Origin: Nitriliruptoraceae bacterium | GTDB lineage: Bacteria > Actinomycetota > Nitriliruptoria > Nitriliruptorales > Nitriliruptoraceae | NCBI GenBank assembly: GCA_020832455.1 | Contig: JAFIEQ010000004.1 | Location: forward strand, 1 to 61,359 | Direction: 5' to 3' | Length of the DNA: 61,359 nt | Shown here: positions 29,144 to 38,113 of the stretch, one piece after another | Layout: each line of letters begins with the position of its first letter | Position numbering within the stretch: position 1 is the stretch's first letter | Notes under the pieces: generated by a model | What the model was told of the DNA's origin: nothing | What the model saw: the letters and a program-made list of their open reading frames with translations, nothing else | Databases searched by the model: none | Translations under genes and position numbers: made by a program

Positions 29144-30454
29144 ATGACACGTGCCTGGCCGGGACTGCTCGGGGTTCCGCGACGAACCGCCGACGAGCTC
29201 GCGACTCGTGGGCGGCCCTCGGCCTCGCCGGAGGCGCACCAGCTCGGGTACGATCTGGCTGGCCCCCTCCTGGCCTCCTTCGTGTCCTGGACATTGGACC
29301 AGGCGAACCGCGAACGGCAGGACGAACTGCACTTCGTTTCGCGTGATGGTGAGGTCCTGCTCCAGGTCGCACGCTTGCTCCAGCCGACCACGGAGTTCAC
29401 CGGCGCCCTGCGCTACCTGCCCGGTGGGCGCACCGTCTGGCAGCGAGCATCGATCCTGGACGAGGGTGACGCCTCGGAGCTGAACCGCTTCATCGAACGT
29501 TGCGTTGACGGCTACGAGACGGTGGACGTGGTCGGTCTCGCGCATCGTTTCGGGCTCGAGGTCGGGGAGATGGACCGGCTAGCGGGTCGATCGGGGTCGC
29601 CGTCGATGGACGTCCTCGATGCGGCGGCGCGTCGATCAGTGAAGGACGAACTGACGTCCCCGGAAGGTCACGAACTCCTGCGTCACGCGGGACAGCGTGC
29701 GCGCATCGAGGTCGACGCCTTCCTGGCGCAGGAGGGGCTACTCGAGCCCGCGCGTCGCATCGGCTACGTGGACGTCGGTTGGAGTGGCGGCACGGTCGCC
29801 GCCTTGAACCGGGTGCGGACCAGGCACGGGTGCGCTGCCCTGTCTCCCTGGTTCCTGGGCTACACAGGCCGGGGGAGAGTTGATCCCGACGTGCGACGGT
29901 CAGCTCGGGCGTACCTGTGGGACGCTCGCCGTGGCCGCTCGCACGGTGCACCGCTCGGTGGGACCGCCGTCGTGGAGGCGCTGTGCAGCGGCACCCACGG
30001 GCCGGTGCTCGGGTACCGCAAGCAGGGCGGGGTCTGGGCCCCGCACCTCGCGGGCGAGCGGTCCGCAGCGGCGAGGGCTTGGCCGCTCCAGGACCTCCGC
30101 GCGGGGATCGAGCAGTATGTGGTCGATCTCGTGGAGGCCGCAGACCGACTTGTGGAATGGCCCGACCCCACGGAGGTCCGACAGACCTTCGACGGGTTCA
30201 TCCGCACGCCAGAGCCTTGGGAAGCACGACTGTTGGGGGCGATCCCCTTCGAGCACGACGCGCAGGGTCGAAGCGTCAGCCCGCTGGCGATGCCGTTCAC
30301 CGTCCGGGACCTCCCAAGCCTCGTGCGTCCAGGTCCGCCCGCGGCGCGCAACCTGTTGTGGCCCACGGCCGCCTGGACACATTCTCAAGGCCTGACGCGG
30401 ACGATCGTCGGGATGCACCCACGCGTCCGCGCGGCACGCGGCGGGCGTGGATAG
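29144..30454 (+). CDS. HAD-like protein of polysaccharide loci (COG5610-like)
   Basis: A 436-residue protein that resembles a group of predicted HAD-superfamily proteins found among glycosyltransferase genes. Visible motifs are ELHFVSRDGEVLLQVARLL near residue 65, YLPGGRTVWQRAS and RRIGYVDVGWSGGTVAAL near residue 210. The canonical DxDGT nucleophile loop is not intact (SRDG instead), so catalytic activity is uncertain. The ATG at 29144 was chosen over the far longer open frame starting at 28784, which overlaps the glycosyltransferase. It probably modifies or assists assembly of the surface polymer; I cannot name a reaction. Confidence 0.55.
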   Translation: MTRAWPGLLGVPRRTADELATRGRPSASPEAHQLGYDLAGPLLASFVSWTLDQANRERQDELHFVSRDGEVLLQVARLLQPTTEFTGALRYLPGGRTVWQRASILDEGDASELNRFIERCVDGYETVDVVGLAHRFGLEVGEMDRLAGRSGSPSMDVLDAAARRSVKDELTSPEGHELLRHAGQRARIEVDAFLAQEGLLEPARRIGYVDVGWSGGTVAALNRVRTRHGCAALSPWFLGYTGRGRVDPDVRRSARAYLWDARRGRSHGAPLGGTAVVEALCSGTHGPVLGYRKQGGVWAPHLAGERSAAARAWPLQDLRAGIEQYVVDLVEAADRLVEWPDPTEVRQTFDGFIRTPEPWEARLLGAIPFEHDAQGRSVSPLAMPFTVRDLPSLVRPGPPAARNLLWPTAAWTHSQGLTRTIVGMHPRVRAARGGRG

Positions 30455-30490
30455 GACGAGGCCGGTCCGTCGATGTCTCGCAAGGGCGCG

Positions 30491-32275
30491 CTACATGGAG
30501 GCCGTCAGCCGGCGGAACCCCTCGCTGCTGGCCTCGAGCTCGTCGTAGGTGCCGTACCCGGCGAGCCGGCCCTCCTGCACGAAGGCGATGCGGTCGCAGT
30601 TGCGGACGGTCGACAGTCGGTGGGCAACCATGACGATGGTGTGATCGCCGCGCAGCCGCTCCAGCGCCCGCATCAGCTCCGCTTCCGTCTGGTTGTCCAG
30701 CGCGGATGTGCCCTCGTCGAAGATGAGCACTTGCGGGCGACGGTAGAGCGCCCGTGCAATCGCGACGCGCTGACGCTGGCCGCCGGAGACCCGGACGCCG
30801 CGCTCGCCGACCTTGGTCTCCAGGCCGTCGGGCAGGTCGGCGATGAAGGTGCGCAGTTGCGCGAGTTCGACCGCCTCGGCGACCGCGTCGTCGTCGATCT
30901 CCTTCTCCGGCACACCCAAGGCGATGTTGCGTCGCAGGGTGTCGTCGGTGAGGAAGATCATCTGCGGCACGATGCCCAGGTTGCGGTGCCAGGCCCGGTC
31001 GTGCTCCCGGAGATCGTGCCCGTCCACGCTCACCCGGCCTTCGGTCGGTTCGAGCAGGCCGGTCATTAGGTCGACGAGGGTGGTCTTGCCACCACCCGTC
31101 GGCCCGCAGATGCCGATGACCTCACCTGGGGTGACGTCCAGGTCGATCCGGCGCAGTGCCGGTCGGTCGGAGCCCCCATAGTGGAAGCTCGCCGACTCCA
31201 CGGCCCACCGTTCGGTCAGGGGCAGGAGGTGCCCGTCGTCCCTCGGACGGCGGTAGTCCTGGATCAGGCGCATGTCCGCGGCGATGTCGTCGAGCGGTGC
31301 GCTCGCGAACTTCAGGTTGTTGATCCCGGACACGATGTGCTGCATCGCGGGCTGGAGCCGCAGTCCTGCGTAAGCGAAGAGCCCCAGCACGGATAGCACG
31401 CTCTGCGGGTCCGTCGTGCCCACGATGCTGACCGCGAAGAAGCCGAGGATGAACAGGGTGAGCACGGTCTCCAGGATGTCGCGGGGGAGCGCGGACGCGG
31501 TGGCACGCAGGTACTTCGTCCGACTCAGCTGGATGCGCCCGGTCTCGTACTCGTCGGCGAAGGCGCGGTCACGGCCGAGTATCTTGATGTCACGGATGCC
31601 GTGCAACGACTGCTGGAGGACGCTCAGGGTCGACTTCTGGAGCGCGTGCGACCGTTTTCCCAGTCGCTTCATCCGGGGCTGCACGATCACCGCCAGGATC
31701 AGCGCTGCTCCGCCGAGCAGGATGACCGCCAGCAGGGTGGCGAGCGGGGCGAGCACGACCAGCAACACCAGCATCGTGAGGACCATGATCGATTCCGCGA
31801 CGATCTTCACGACCGGCAGGTAGATCTGCGCGACGAGTTCGCTCACCGCTTGGAAGCTGTTGCGGATCAGCGTGGAGGAGTTACGCCCGAGGTGGAACGC
31901 GTAGGGCATGGCCAGGTAGCCGCGCGCGAGGTCTGCGGACAGCCGCGCCCCGAAGTTGTGGGCGATGCGGTTCTCCGCGTAGGTCTTGAACAGGTGTACC
32001 GCCGGTCGGATCACGAAGAACACGGCCATGCCGGCTGCGAGGCCGAGCAGGAGAGTCTCGTCGTCGACGCCGGGGAACCACGATCGGAGGTCGCCGACGA
32101 TGGGGAGGTCGATGTCTCCCGACGGGTTCGCGACCAGCCCGAGCAGGACGAAGATGAGCACCGCACCTGCCAGTTCGAGGAAGCTCGCAACCACGGCCAC
32201 GACGACGAGCAGGAGCCACCGGCTCCGGCTGCGCGCCGAGATGAGACGGTAGGCGCTGGACACGATCTCGAACAC
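30491..32275 (-). CDS. ABC exporter, fused membrane and ATPase domains (MsbA-like)
   Basis: A 594-residue half-transporter. Six helices fill residues ~15-330, then an ATPase domain with Walker A GPTGGGKTT, signature VSGGQRQRVAIARA, Walker B VLIFDEGTSALD and an H-loop VMVAHRLST. The Glu after the Walker B Asp is present, so hydrolysis is expected. The GTG at 32275 follows AGGGG; the longer frame (32434) adds a non-family leader. In this setting it is a good candidate for flipping a lipid-linked glycan or exporting an envelope component. It converges with the HAD-like gene. Confidence 0.85.
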   Translation of the reverse strand: MFEIVSSAYRLISARSRSRWLLLVVVAVVASFLELAGAVLIFVLLGLVANPSGDIDLPIVGDLRSWFPGVDDETLLLGLAAGMAVFFVIRPAVHLFKTYAENRIAHNFGARLSADLARGYLAMPYAFHLGRNSSTLIRNSFQAVSELVAQIYLPVVKIVAESIMVLTMLVLLVVLAPLATLLAVILLGGAALILAVIVQPRMKRLGKRSHALQKSTLSVLQQSLHGIRDIKILGRDRAFADEYETGRIQLSRTKYLRATASALPRDILETVLTLFILGFFAVSIVGTTDPQSVLSVLGLFAYAGLRLQPAMQHIVSGINNLKFASAPLDDIAADMRLIQDYRRPRDDGHLLPLTERWAVESASFHYGGSDRPALRRIDLDVTPGEVIGICGPTGGGKTTLVDLMTGLLEPTEGRVSVDGHDLREHDRAWHRNLGIVPQMIFLTDDTLRRNIALGVPEKEIDDDAVAEAVELAQLRTFIADLPDGLETKVGERGVRVSGGQRQRVAIARALYRRPQVLIFDEGTSALDNQTEAELMRALERLRGDHTIVMVAHRLSTVRNCDRIAFVQEGRLAGYGTYDELEASSEGFRRLTASM

Positions 32276-32426
32276 GTCACCCCTGACGGTCGAGGAGTGG
32301 GATCTCGACCGTGCGCAGGATACGGGACCCTGGTCTCCGGCCGACGAGCTGGGCGCGCTGGCACTACGGTGCGCGATCGCGTCGGGGCAACCGCGCGCGT
32401 GTCGAAGGTGAGGGCGGACGTATCCC

Positions 32427-33842
32427 GTGGACATCTACCTGAAGATGGAGATCAAGGCCCGTGAGCTCGAGGGTCGGCTCCTGCTCGGACTGGTGGCCGC
32501 CGAGCGTGGACACACGGTCCTGCTCGGTGAACAGCGCCCGGTGGTTCGCGAGACCCCGGAGCTGTCGCCCGGGCTGTACCACGACACGTGCCTGTACCCG
32601 AGCCGTGGGCAGACCCGACTCCGGCGCCAGCTCCGCGAACGCGGCTGGATGGTCACCAGCCAGGACGAGGAACACGGGCTGCTCGAGCCCACGTACGACA
32701 ACTACGCGGTCAAGCGCTACTCCTTGGAGAACATGCAACTCGCGAACCGGGTGTTCGCCTGGGGCCGGCACGACCATGCGTCGCTCGCCGACGTCTATCC
32801 GGAGGAATCGGACCGGCTCGAGATCGTGGGTTCGCCACGCATCGACCTGAACCGGCCCGAACTCACCGACTTCTTCCAGGGTCGCCTGAAGCCCGGGCTC
32901 GGTGACGGTCCCTACCTGCTCTTCGCGAACAACTTCACCCGGGTGATCGGGACTAACCGCATCGACACCTTCGTCAGGCACATGCGTGGCGCGGGCTACT
33001 TCGACGGGGATGACGATCCGTTCGAGTACCTGCAGTACGAGGAAGCGGCAGCGCAGATGGACTTCCTGCCGCACATGATCCGGGCGGTCCGTCAGGTCGC
33101 CAAGGCGCACCCCGATCTCACGGTCGTGGTGCGACCGCATCCGCAGGAGTCCGAGGAGTCGTGGCGCGACCTCATCGGGCCGGTCCCCAACGTGCTCGTG
33201 TCCGGGTCTGGGGACATCGGCCGCTGGATGCGGGGGGCCGTTGCCGTGGTGCAGAGTGGCGACACAACCGCTTTCGAGGCAACGGTCGCGGGCGTCCCCC
33301 TGATCGCGTTCACGCCGGTCCGGGGTGAGCACCACTGGGCGGCGCGCTTCGCGAACCGGTTCGGCTTCAACGCCCCGGACGTCGACGGGCTCCTCGAGGT
33401 CGTCGCGGCGATCCGGGACGGCTCGGCGGATCATGACGCCGTGTTGGCGGCGGATCGGGAGCGCCTCGAGGACCGGATCACGGTCGATCCGGGCCGATGG
33501 GCGGCCGACGCGATCGTCGACGCGTGGGAGGAAGACGACCCTGGGCTCGGGACGACGCCGGTGGATGAACTGGTCCAGCGGACGCGGCGCGCTCGGTTGG
33601 AGTGGCGCGCGAAGGAGATTGCCCGCCCGGCGCTGTCACGGATCCGTCAGGTCGCGGCAGCTGCCGCATCGGACAGCGGCCCGACGTCGGCGACCCCGTA
33701 CCTCACGGCGCAAAAGTTCCCCGCGATCGCGGCTGACGAACTCGTCGAGCTGGTGGACGGCTACCGGCATGCCCTGGATCGCTTCCACGGTGTCCAGGCC
33801 ACCCGGATCGGCCCCCGTCTCATCGGCTTGGAGCGGGGCTGA
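32427..33842 (+). CDS. Surface carbohydrate biosynthesis protein (GT-B-like)
   Basis: A 471-residue protein matching the surface-carbohydrate-biosynthesis family by its opening KMEIKARELEGRLLLGLVAA and the later IVGSPRIDL and VVRPHPQES blocks. The region VVQSGDTTAFEATVAGVPLIAF is a GT-B nucleotide-sugar-binding type loop. The exact donor and acceptor are unknown. It starts with ATG after a GTG-rich leader, is divergent from the ABC exporter, and is followed after 14 nt by the ParB-like protein, probably in one operon. Confidence 0.7.
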   Translation: MDIYLKMEIKARELEGRLLLGLVAAERGHTVLLGEQRPVVRETPELSPGLYHDTCLYPSRGQTRLRRQLRERGWMVTSQDEEHGLLEPTYDNYAVKRYSLENMQLANRVFAWGRHDHASLADVYPEESDRLEIVGSPRIDLNRPELTDFFQGRLKPGLGDGPYLLFANNFTRVIGTNRIDTFVRHMRGAGYFDGDDDPFEYLQYEEAAAQMDFLPHMIRAVRQVAKAHPDLTVVVRPHPQESEESWRDLIGPVPNVLVSGSGDIGRWMRGAVAVVQSGDTTAFEATVAGVPLIAFTPVRGEHHWAARFANRFGFNAPDVDGLLEVVAAIRDGSADHDAVLAADRERLEDRITVDPGRWAADAIVDAWEEDDPGLGTTPVDELVQRTRRARLEWRAKEIARPALSRIRQVAAAAASDSGPTSATPYLTAQKFPAIAADELVELVDGYRHALDRFHGVQATRIGPRLIGLERG

Positions 33843-33856
33843 CGAAAGGGCCGACC

Positions 33857-34786
33857 ATGGCAGGCAGGAAGCAGGCCTTCGTCGACCGGGTGAACCGGGT
33901 CATCGGCCCGCGGACGGGCTACTGGCTACGGTCGGTCGCCCCGGGGTTGCCGACCACGGTGGTCGATGACCCTCGGTGGGCGGACCTCTACGAGGCCGCG
34001 TCTGGTGCTGGCGTCGGATACCGCGCGAGCATGGCCGACGGTCGCCTCCATGCCTACCCGCTGGGGCCCGGGGGGACACATCCGTGGGCGGTGGCGGTCG
34101 ACCGGTCGGGCGCTGGCCGGGATGCCGCACGTCTCCGGGTGGTGCTCGAGGCCTACTACCGGCTCGTGCGACCGGCCGACGCCACCGATTGGTTCGGTGT
34201 TGACCCAGAGCTCTTCCCCGGCGGCGTCGGGGTGCCTGCCGTCGCTGCGGTCCTCCCGTGGTCGCTCCAGTCCCCGGACGAGGCGCTGGCACGCGCGACG
34301 GCGAGGCAGGAACGGGAGCGCCGGGGCTACGGACTGGGCCCGGACGTGGCGCTCGGGAGTCCGTCGTTCGGTCCGATGGCGGACGTGCAGCTCGACGCCG
34401 AGGCGCGCAAACTGGCGCGGATCGCGAGCATTCTGGATCGTGAACCGATCGATCCGGGCCGTGTGGACTACGACCTCGGCGCCACCGTCCTGGTGGGTGA
34501 CGGCACGGTCCGTTGGTTCGGCAACGCCGGGCGTCACCGGATCGCGGTCCTGCAGGCGCAGGGCGCCTCCCACGTCGAACTCGCCATCCGGGCGGTGGTA
34601 CGCCGCGCTGAGGCGGAGCGTTGGCCGCAGGTCGTTGCCGGCAGGATCACGGTCGCCGGCGCGCTGCAGATCTTCGACCGCCTGTTCGACGGGTGGCCGC
34701 CACCGGTCGCGGAGCCGTGGCTGGCCTGGCTGCGCGAGGACGACCGGTCGTCCGGGACTGGTGCTCCGGACGACCGCTCGTCGTGA
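33857..34786 (+). CDS. ParB-like-fold protein of unknown function (paralogue of 41525)
   Basis: A 309-residue protein with a region VLVGDGTVRWFGNAGRHRIAVL (about residues 210-235) like the GxxRxxA core of ParB/sulfiredoxin-fold proteins. A run before it (EARKLARIASIL) and a segment after it (RWPQVVAGR) also match the protein encoded at 41525-42484, so the two are distant paralogues. No catalytic residues are recognised. AAAGGG precedes the ATG. Its stop codon abuts the stop of neuB on the other strand (TGATCA), leaving no space for a terminator. Confidence 0.5.
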   Translation: MAGRKQAFVDRVNRVIGPRTGYWLRSVAPGLPTTVVDDPRWADLYEAASGAGVGYRASMADGRLHAYPLGPGGTHPWAVAVDRSGAGRDAARLRVVLEAYYRLVRPADATDWFGVDPELFPGGVGVPAVAAVLPWSLQSPDEALARATARQERERRGYGLGPDVALGSPSFGPMADVQLDAEARKLARIASILDREPIDPGRVDYDLGATVLVGDGTVRWFGNAGRHRIAVLQAQGASHVELAIRAVVRRAEAERWPQVVAGRITVAGALQIFDRLFDGWPPPVAEPWLAWLREDDRSSGTGAPDDRSS

Positions 34787-35656
34787 TCAACCGACGCGTC
34801 GCAGCTTCTTCATCGGCCCCTGCTCGGAGTCGTAGACCTTCTTGACGCCGTCGCCGAGGGATGCCTCGACCACCCGGATGTCGCGGACCAGGCGGAACAG
34901 GCCCATGGGTTCCACGGACGCGGCCTGGTCGGAACCCCACATGGTGCGGTCCAGCGTGATGTGGCGCTCCACGAACGTGGCGCCCAACGCGACCGCAGCG
35001 ATCGTGGTCTGCAGACCAACCTCATGGCCCGAGTAGCCGATGGGCACATCGAACCGGTCCTGGAGGGTGTTGATCATCGACAGGTTCAGTTCCTCGGGCG
35101 GGCACGGGTACGTGCTCGTCGAGTGCGCCAGCAGCGTGCGATCCGCCGGAAGCAGGCTCATGCCGTGCTCGATCTGCTCCATCGACGACATGCCGGACGA
35201 CGCGATCAACGGCGACCCGACCGCAGCGGTGTGGACCAGCAGGTCATCATCGGTCAGCGACGCTGACGCGAACTTGAACGCCGGCGGCGTGTAGCGGGCC
35301 ATGAAGTCCACGGCCGGCTCGTCCCAACAGGACGCGAACCAGTCGATCCCGACCTCCTTGCAGTACCGGTCGATCTCGTCGTAGCCGGCCTCATCGAACT
35401 CCACCTTGTGGCGGTAGTCGATATAGGGCATCCGCCCCCAGGGGGTGTCCCGCTCGATGTCCCACTGGTCACGCGGCGTGCACTCCTCCGGAGTGCGCTT
35501 CTGGAACTTCACCGCATCACAACCGGAGAACTTCGCCGCGTCGATCAGCCGCTTGGCGTTGTCAAGCGAGCCGTTGTGGTTGATCCCGATCTCTGCGATC
35601 ACGTACACCGGTTCGCCGGGTCCGACCTCGCGTCCGCTGATGGTCACCGTGCTCAT
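34787..35656 (-). CDS. N-acetylneuraminate synthase family protein without SAF domain
   Basis: A 289-residue TIM-barrel enzyme condensing phosphoenolpyruvate with an amino-hexose to make a nonulosonic acid. Family blocks are IAEIGINHNGSLDNAKRLID, DAVKFQKRT, ELNLSMINTL, GYSGHEVGL and FVERHITLDRTMWGSDQAAS. The C-terminal antifreeze-like (SAF) domain of classical NeuB (total about 345 residues) is absent, and the protein ends shortly after the barrel. Its ATG overlaps the stop of the upstream NeuA-HAD gene, so the two steps are coupled. The sugar made could be sialic, legionaminic or another nonulosonate. Confidence 0.85.
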   Translation of the reverse strand: MSTVTISGREVGPGEPVYVIAEIGINHNGSLDNAKRLIDAAKFSGCDAVKFQKRTPEECTPRDQWDIERDTPWGRMPYIDYRHKVEFDEAGYDEIDRYCKEVGIDWFASCWDEPAVDFMARYTPPAFKFASASLTDDDLLVHTAAVGSPLIASSGMSSMEQIEHGMSLLPADRTLLAHSTSTYPCPPEELNLSMINTLQDRFDVPIGYSGHEVGLQTTIAAVALGATFVERHITLDRTMWGSDQAASVEPMGLFRLVRDIRVVEASLGDGVKKVYDSEQGPMKKLRRVG

Positions 35657-36819
35657 GTTGCTCCGCTCCTCGTTAGCTGTGACAGCAGCGCATCGGCGAG
35701 CTCACGCAACGCCCCGTCACCACCCGCTCGTGACGTTACCGCGTGGGCTGCGTCGCGGACCTCCGGGACCGCGTCCGCCACGGCCACCGCGAACCCCACC
35801 GCCCGCATGCTGTCCAGATCGTTCACATCGTTGCCGACGAACATCACGTCGTCCAGGTTGATGTCACGCTTCGTGCAGTACCGCTGCAGCGCGTCGACCT
35901 TGCGGTCGCCGAGTCCCTGCTCGTAGGGCAGCCCCAGCTTCTCGCACCGGGCTGCGACCACTGGGTTTCGTTCGGTGGAGAACACGACGATGGAGAGGCG
36001 CTCACGCAGCATTGAAAGTCCGTGCCCATCACCACGGTGGCACGTCACCGACTCCGTACCGTGCTCATCGACCTGGACGGTGTTGTCGGTGAACACCCCG
36101 TCGAAGTCCAGTGCGAGCAGCTTCGGGACCGGGAGGTCCAGAACCGCGGGTCCCCCGTCGAGCACCGGGGCCAGGGCTCGGGCGAGCTCCAGGTCCTCCG
36201 GCGTGTCGATCTCCATCGCCCGACGTGGATCCACCTCCACCGCGACCGTCCGACCGAAGAACCGGTGCTTGGCCTGACGAAAGCCGTCGGCGCGCATGAC
36301 GTAGGCCGCGCCGGTCTCCAACAACTCAACCGGTCGGTCCTGACGCCGCAGTCGCTCTTGCGCGTTGTGGTTGATGCCACTCACGTGTCCGTTGTCATGA
36401 CGCTGCCACAGGAACCCATGGGAACGCACCGCCGTGAACGCGACATCCGCGCCATCCTCGACGACGGCAGCGATCGTGCGATCCAATTCCTCGGTGGTCA
36501 GGAACGGCGAGGTGCACTGCAGGAAGACGACCACCTCGGTCTCCGGCCGTTGCTCCAGGGCGTGCAGCAGGGCGGCCTCGGAGGATGCGGTGTCGTCCGC
36601 CAGCGCGGCTGGACGTTCGATGACCTCGGCGCCCGCACGGCGGGCCTCCGATGCCAGCTGCTCCGAGTCCGTCGACACCGCAACCGTCAACGGAAATCGG
36701 CTGCGCGCCGCCACCGCGACCGAACGGCCTAGTAGTGACGCCCCACCGACATGACGCAGGTTCTTTCCGGGGACACCCTTCGAACCACCGCGAGCGGGGA
36801 CGACTGCAAGGAGATTCAT
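35653..36819 (-). CDS. Acylneuraminate cytidylyltransferase fused to HAD phosphatase
   Basis: A 388-residue two-domain enzyme. Residues 1-225 are the cytidylyltransferase: VVPARGGSKGVPGKN, LQCTSPF and EIDTPEDLELARAL. Residues 230-388 are a KdsC-like HAD phosphatase: nucleophile loop LLALDFDGVFTDN, VVFSTERN and the final acidic motif MFVGNDVNDLDSM. The fusion would dephosphorylate a nonulosonate-9-phosphate and activate it to the CMP sugar, pairing with the adjacent synthase. No sugar 2-epimerase (NeuC) is in the window, so the precursor must come from another route. Confidence 0.9.
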   Translation of the reverse strand: MNLLAVVPARGGSKGVPGKNLRHVGGASLLGRSVAVAARSRFPLTVAVSTDSEQLASEARRAGAEVIERPAALADDTASSEAALLHALEQRPETEVVVFLQCTSPFLTTEELDRTIAAVVEDGADVAFTAVRSHGFLWQRHDNGHVSGINHNAQERLRRQDRPVELLETGAAYVMRADGFRQAKHRFFGRTVAVEVDPRRAMEIDTPEDLELARALAPVLDGGPAVLDLPVPKLLALDFDGVFTDNTVQVDEHGTESVTCHRGDGHGLSMLRERLSIVVFSTERNPVVAARCEKLGLPYEQGLGDRKVDALQRYCTKRDINLDDVMFVGNDVNDLDSMRAVGFAVAVADAVPEVRDAAHAVTSRAGGDGALRELADALLSQLTRSGAT

Positions 36820-36879
36820 ATCCGGTCGGCTCCTCGAGCGAGGCGAGTGCAGTGGATCGTCATGGGCGGCTCCAAGATC

Positions 36880-37944
36880 TCATGTCGCCTGCAAGAGCTC
36901 CACCGCCAGCTGCGTGGCGTGCTCGAGGTCTTGCGCCGGGACGGCCGTCGAGCTGACGGTTCCCCAGGTCTCAGCGAACGCAGAGACTTTGCCATAGCTG
37001 TTGTCGAGGAAGACGTGGGGGATGCCGGACACCAGGCAGAGGATGTGGCCGTGAAGTCGGTCGGTGATGACAACTCGCCCCCGACTCAGCAGGTCGATCC
37101 CGCCGGCGAGGCGTCTGGCTGCCAGCCCATCCCACCGCCTGTTGGCGAACGCCGCGGTTGATGATCGAGCGCTCATCCGTGTCAGGGCGCGGCGGCGGAC
37201 CCGCTCCCGGCGGACGGTGGCCGAAATCCGGACGCGACTCGCACCGGGTGGGGAGCGATACGGGTCGTAGGGCCAGTCTGCGGCAGCCCATCGTAGGTCA
37301 TCGAGGGACCTACCAGGCTGGCCCCAATCGACCTGCTCACGATCGCTTCGGAGCAGAAAAAAGATGTCGAGATCCGGACTCCGGGTTCGATGAAGATCAA
37401 GAGCCAGGGCTGCGTCTGTCGCCAGAGTCGCTCGCCCGCCCGAGACGCTGCTTGCTAGGAACGCTGTCCGTGTGTCTCGATACATGATGTGAAAATTCGG
37501 ATGCCCGGCATAGCGCAATCTGGCTTCTTCAGCACCTTCGTCGTCGCGAAAGTGCAGGGTTTGTGGGAGTTGGATGATCCGCGCATGGGGGTATCGGTCA
37601 ACGATCCTGTCACGGAACTCCTGGTGACGCGGCCAGAGGTCGCCAAAGTTTCCACCTCCATGCAGAAGGATGGTGCCCCCAGAAGCGGCCCGACGGTCCA
37701 AACTTGGTTCGGTGTGCGACGTTACGGAACTCACCAGGTAGTTATCGATGCCAAGCATGGACAAGAGGCGGCGCTCACCGAGCCATATTGCGCTATCCCC
37801 AACATTACCATGACCAGGAAAGTCCAATAGGGCGATTACAGGCGGGCTCGAGGCTAAGTGGTTGGCAAATTGACGCTCTAGTCCTGCAACCAGGGCGGCG
37901 ATGTGGTTGGCTTCTCCCTTGTTCGGCTGCGTAGGATTTGTCAC
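36880..37944 (-). CDS. Polysaccharide pyruvyl transferase family protein
   Basis: A 354-residue protein with the family segments LLDFPGHGNVGDSAIWLGE near residue 40, LLHGGGNFGDLW near 85 and ITDRLHGHILCLVSGIPHVF near 295. Members add a pyruvate ketal to a sugar of an envelope polysaccharide. The GTG at 37944 was chosen because a strong GGAGG lies 8 nt upstream; the ATG reading at 38040 adds an unrelated 32-residue leader. The 5' half of the gene uses visibly more A/T-ending codons than the rest of the locus, which hints at acquisition by transfer. Confidence 0.8.
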   Translation of the reverse strand: MTNPTQPNKGEANHIAALVAGLERQFANHLASSPPVIALLDFPGHGNVGDSAIWLGERRLLSMLGIDNYLVSSVTSHTEPSLDRRAASGGTILLHGGGNFGDLWPRHQEFRDRIVDRYPHARIIQLPQTLHFRDDEGAEEARLRYAGHPNFHIMYRDTRTAFLASSVSGGRATLATDAALALDLHRTRSPDLDIFFLLRSDREQVDWGQPGRSLDDLRWAAADWPYDPYRSPPGASRVRISATVRRERVRRRALTRMSARSSTAAFANRRWDGLAARRLAGGIDLLSRGRVVITDRLHGHILCLVSGIPHVFLDNSYGKVSAFAETWGTVSSTAVPAQDLEHATQLAVELLQAT

Positions 37945-38113
37945 GGTCTCTTCCTCCGGAAGTCCCAGCAGCTTGTCCTCGTTAGGGGAACGATGGCACA
38001 GGCCGTCTAATGCCTGATGATGGTGCGGAGATTTGCGCATCTCATCGCTGCCGACGTGGTTGATGGCGGGCTCGCTAACCTAGGTGTCTGAAGGCTCGAG
38101 AGAAGGAGCAGGG

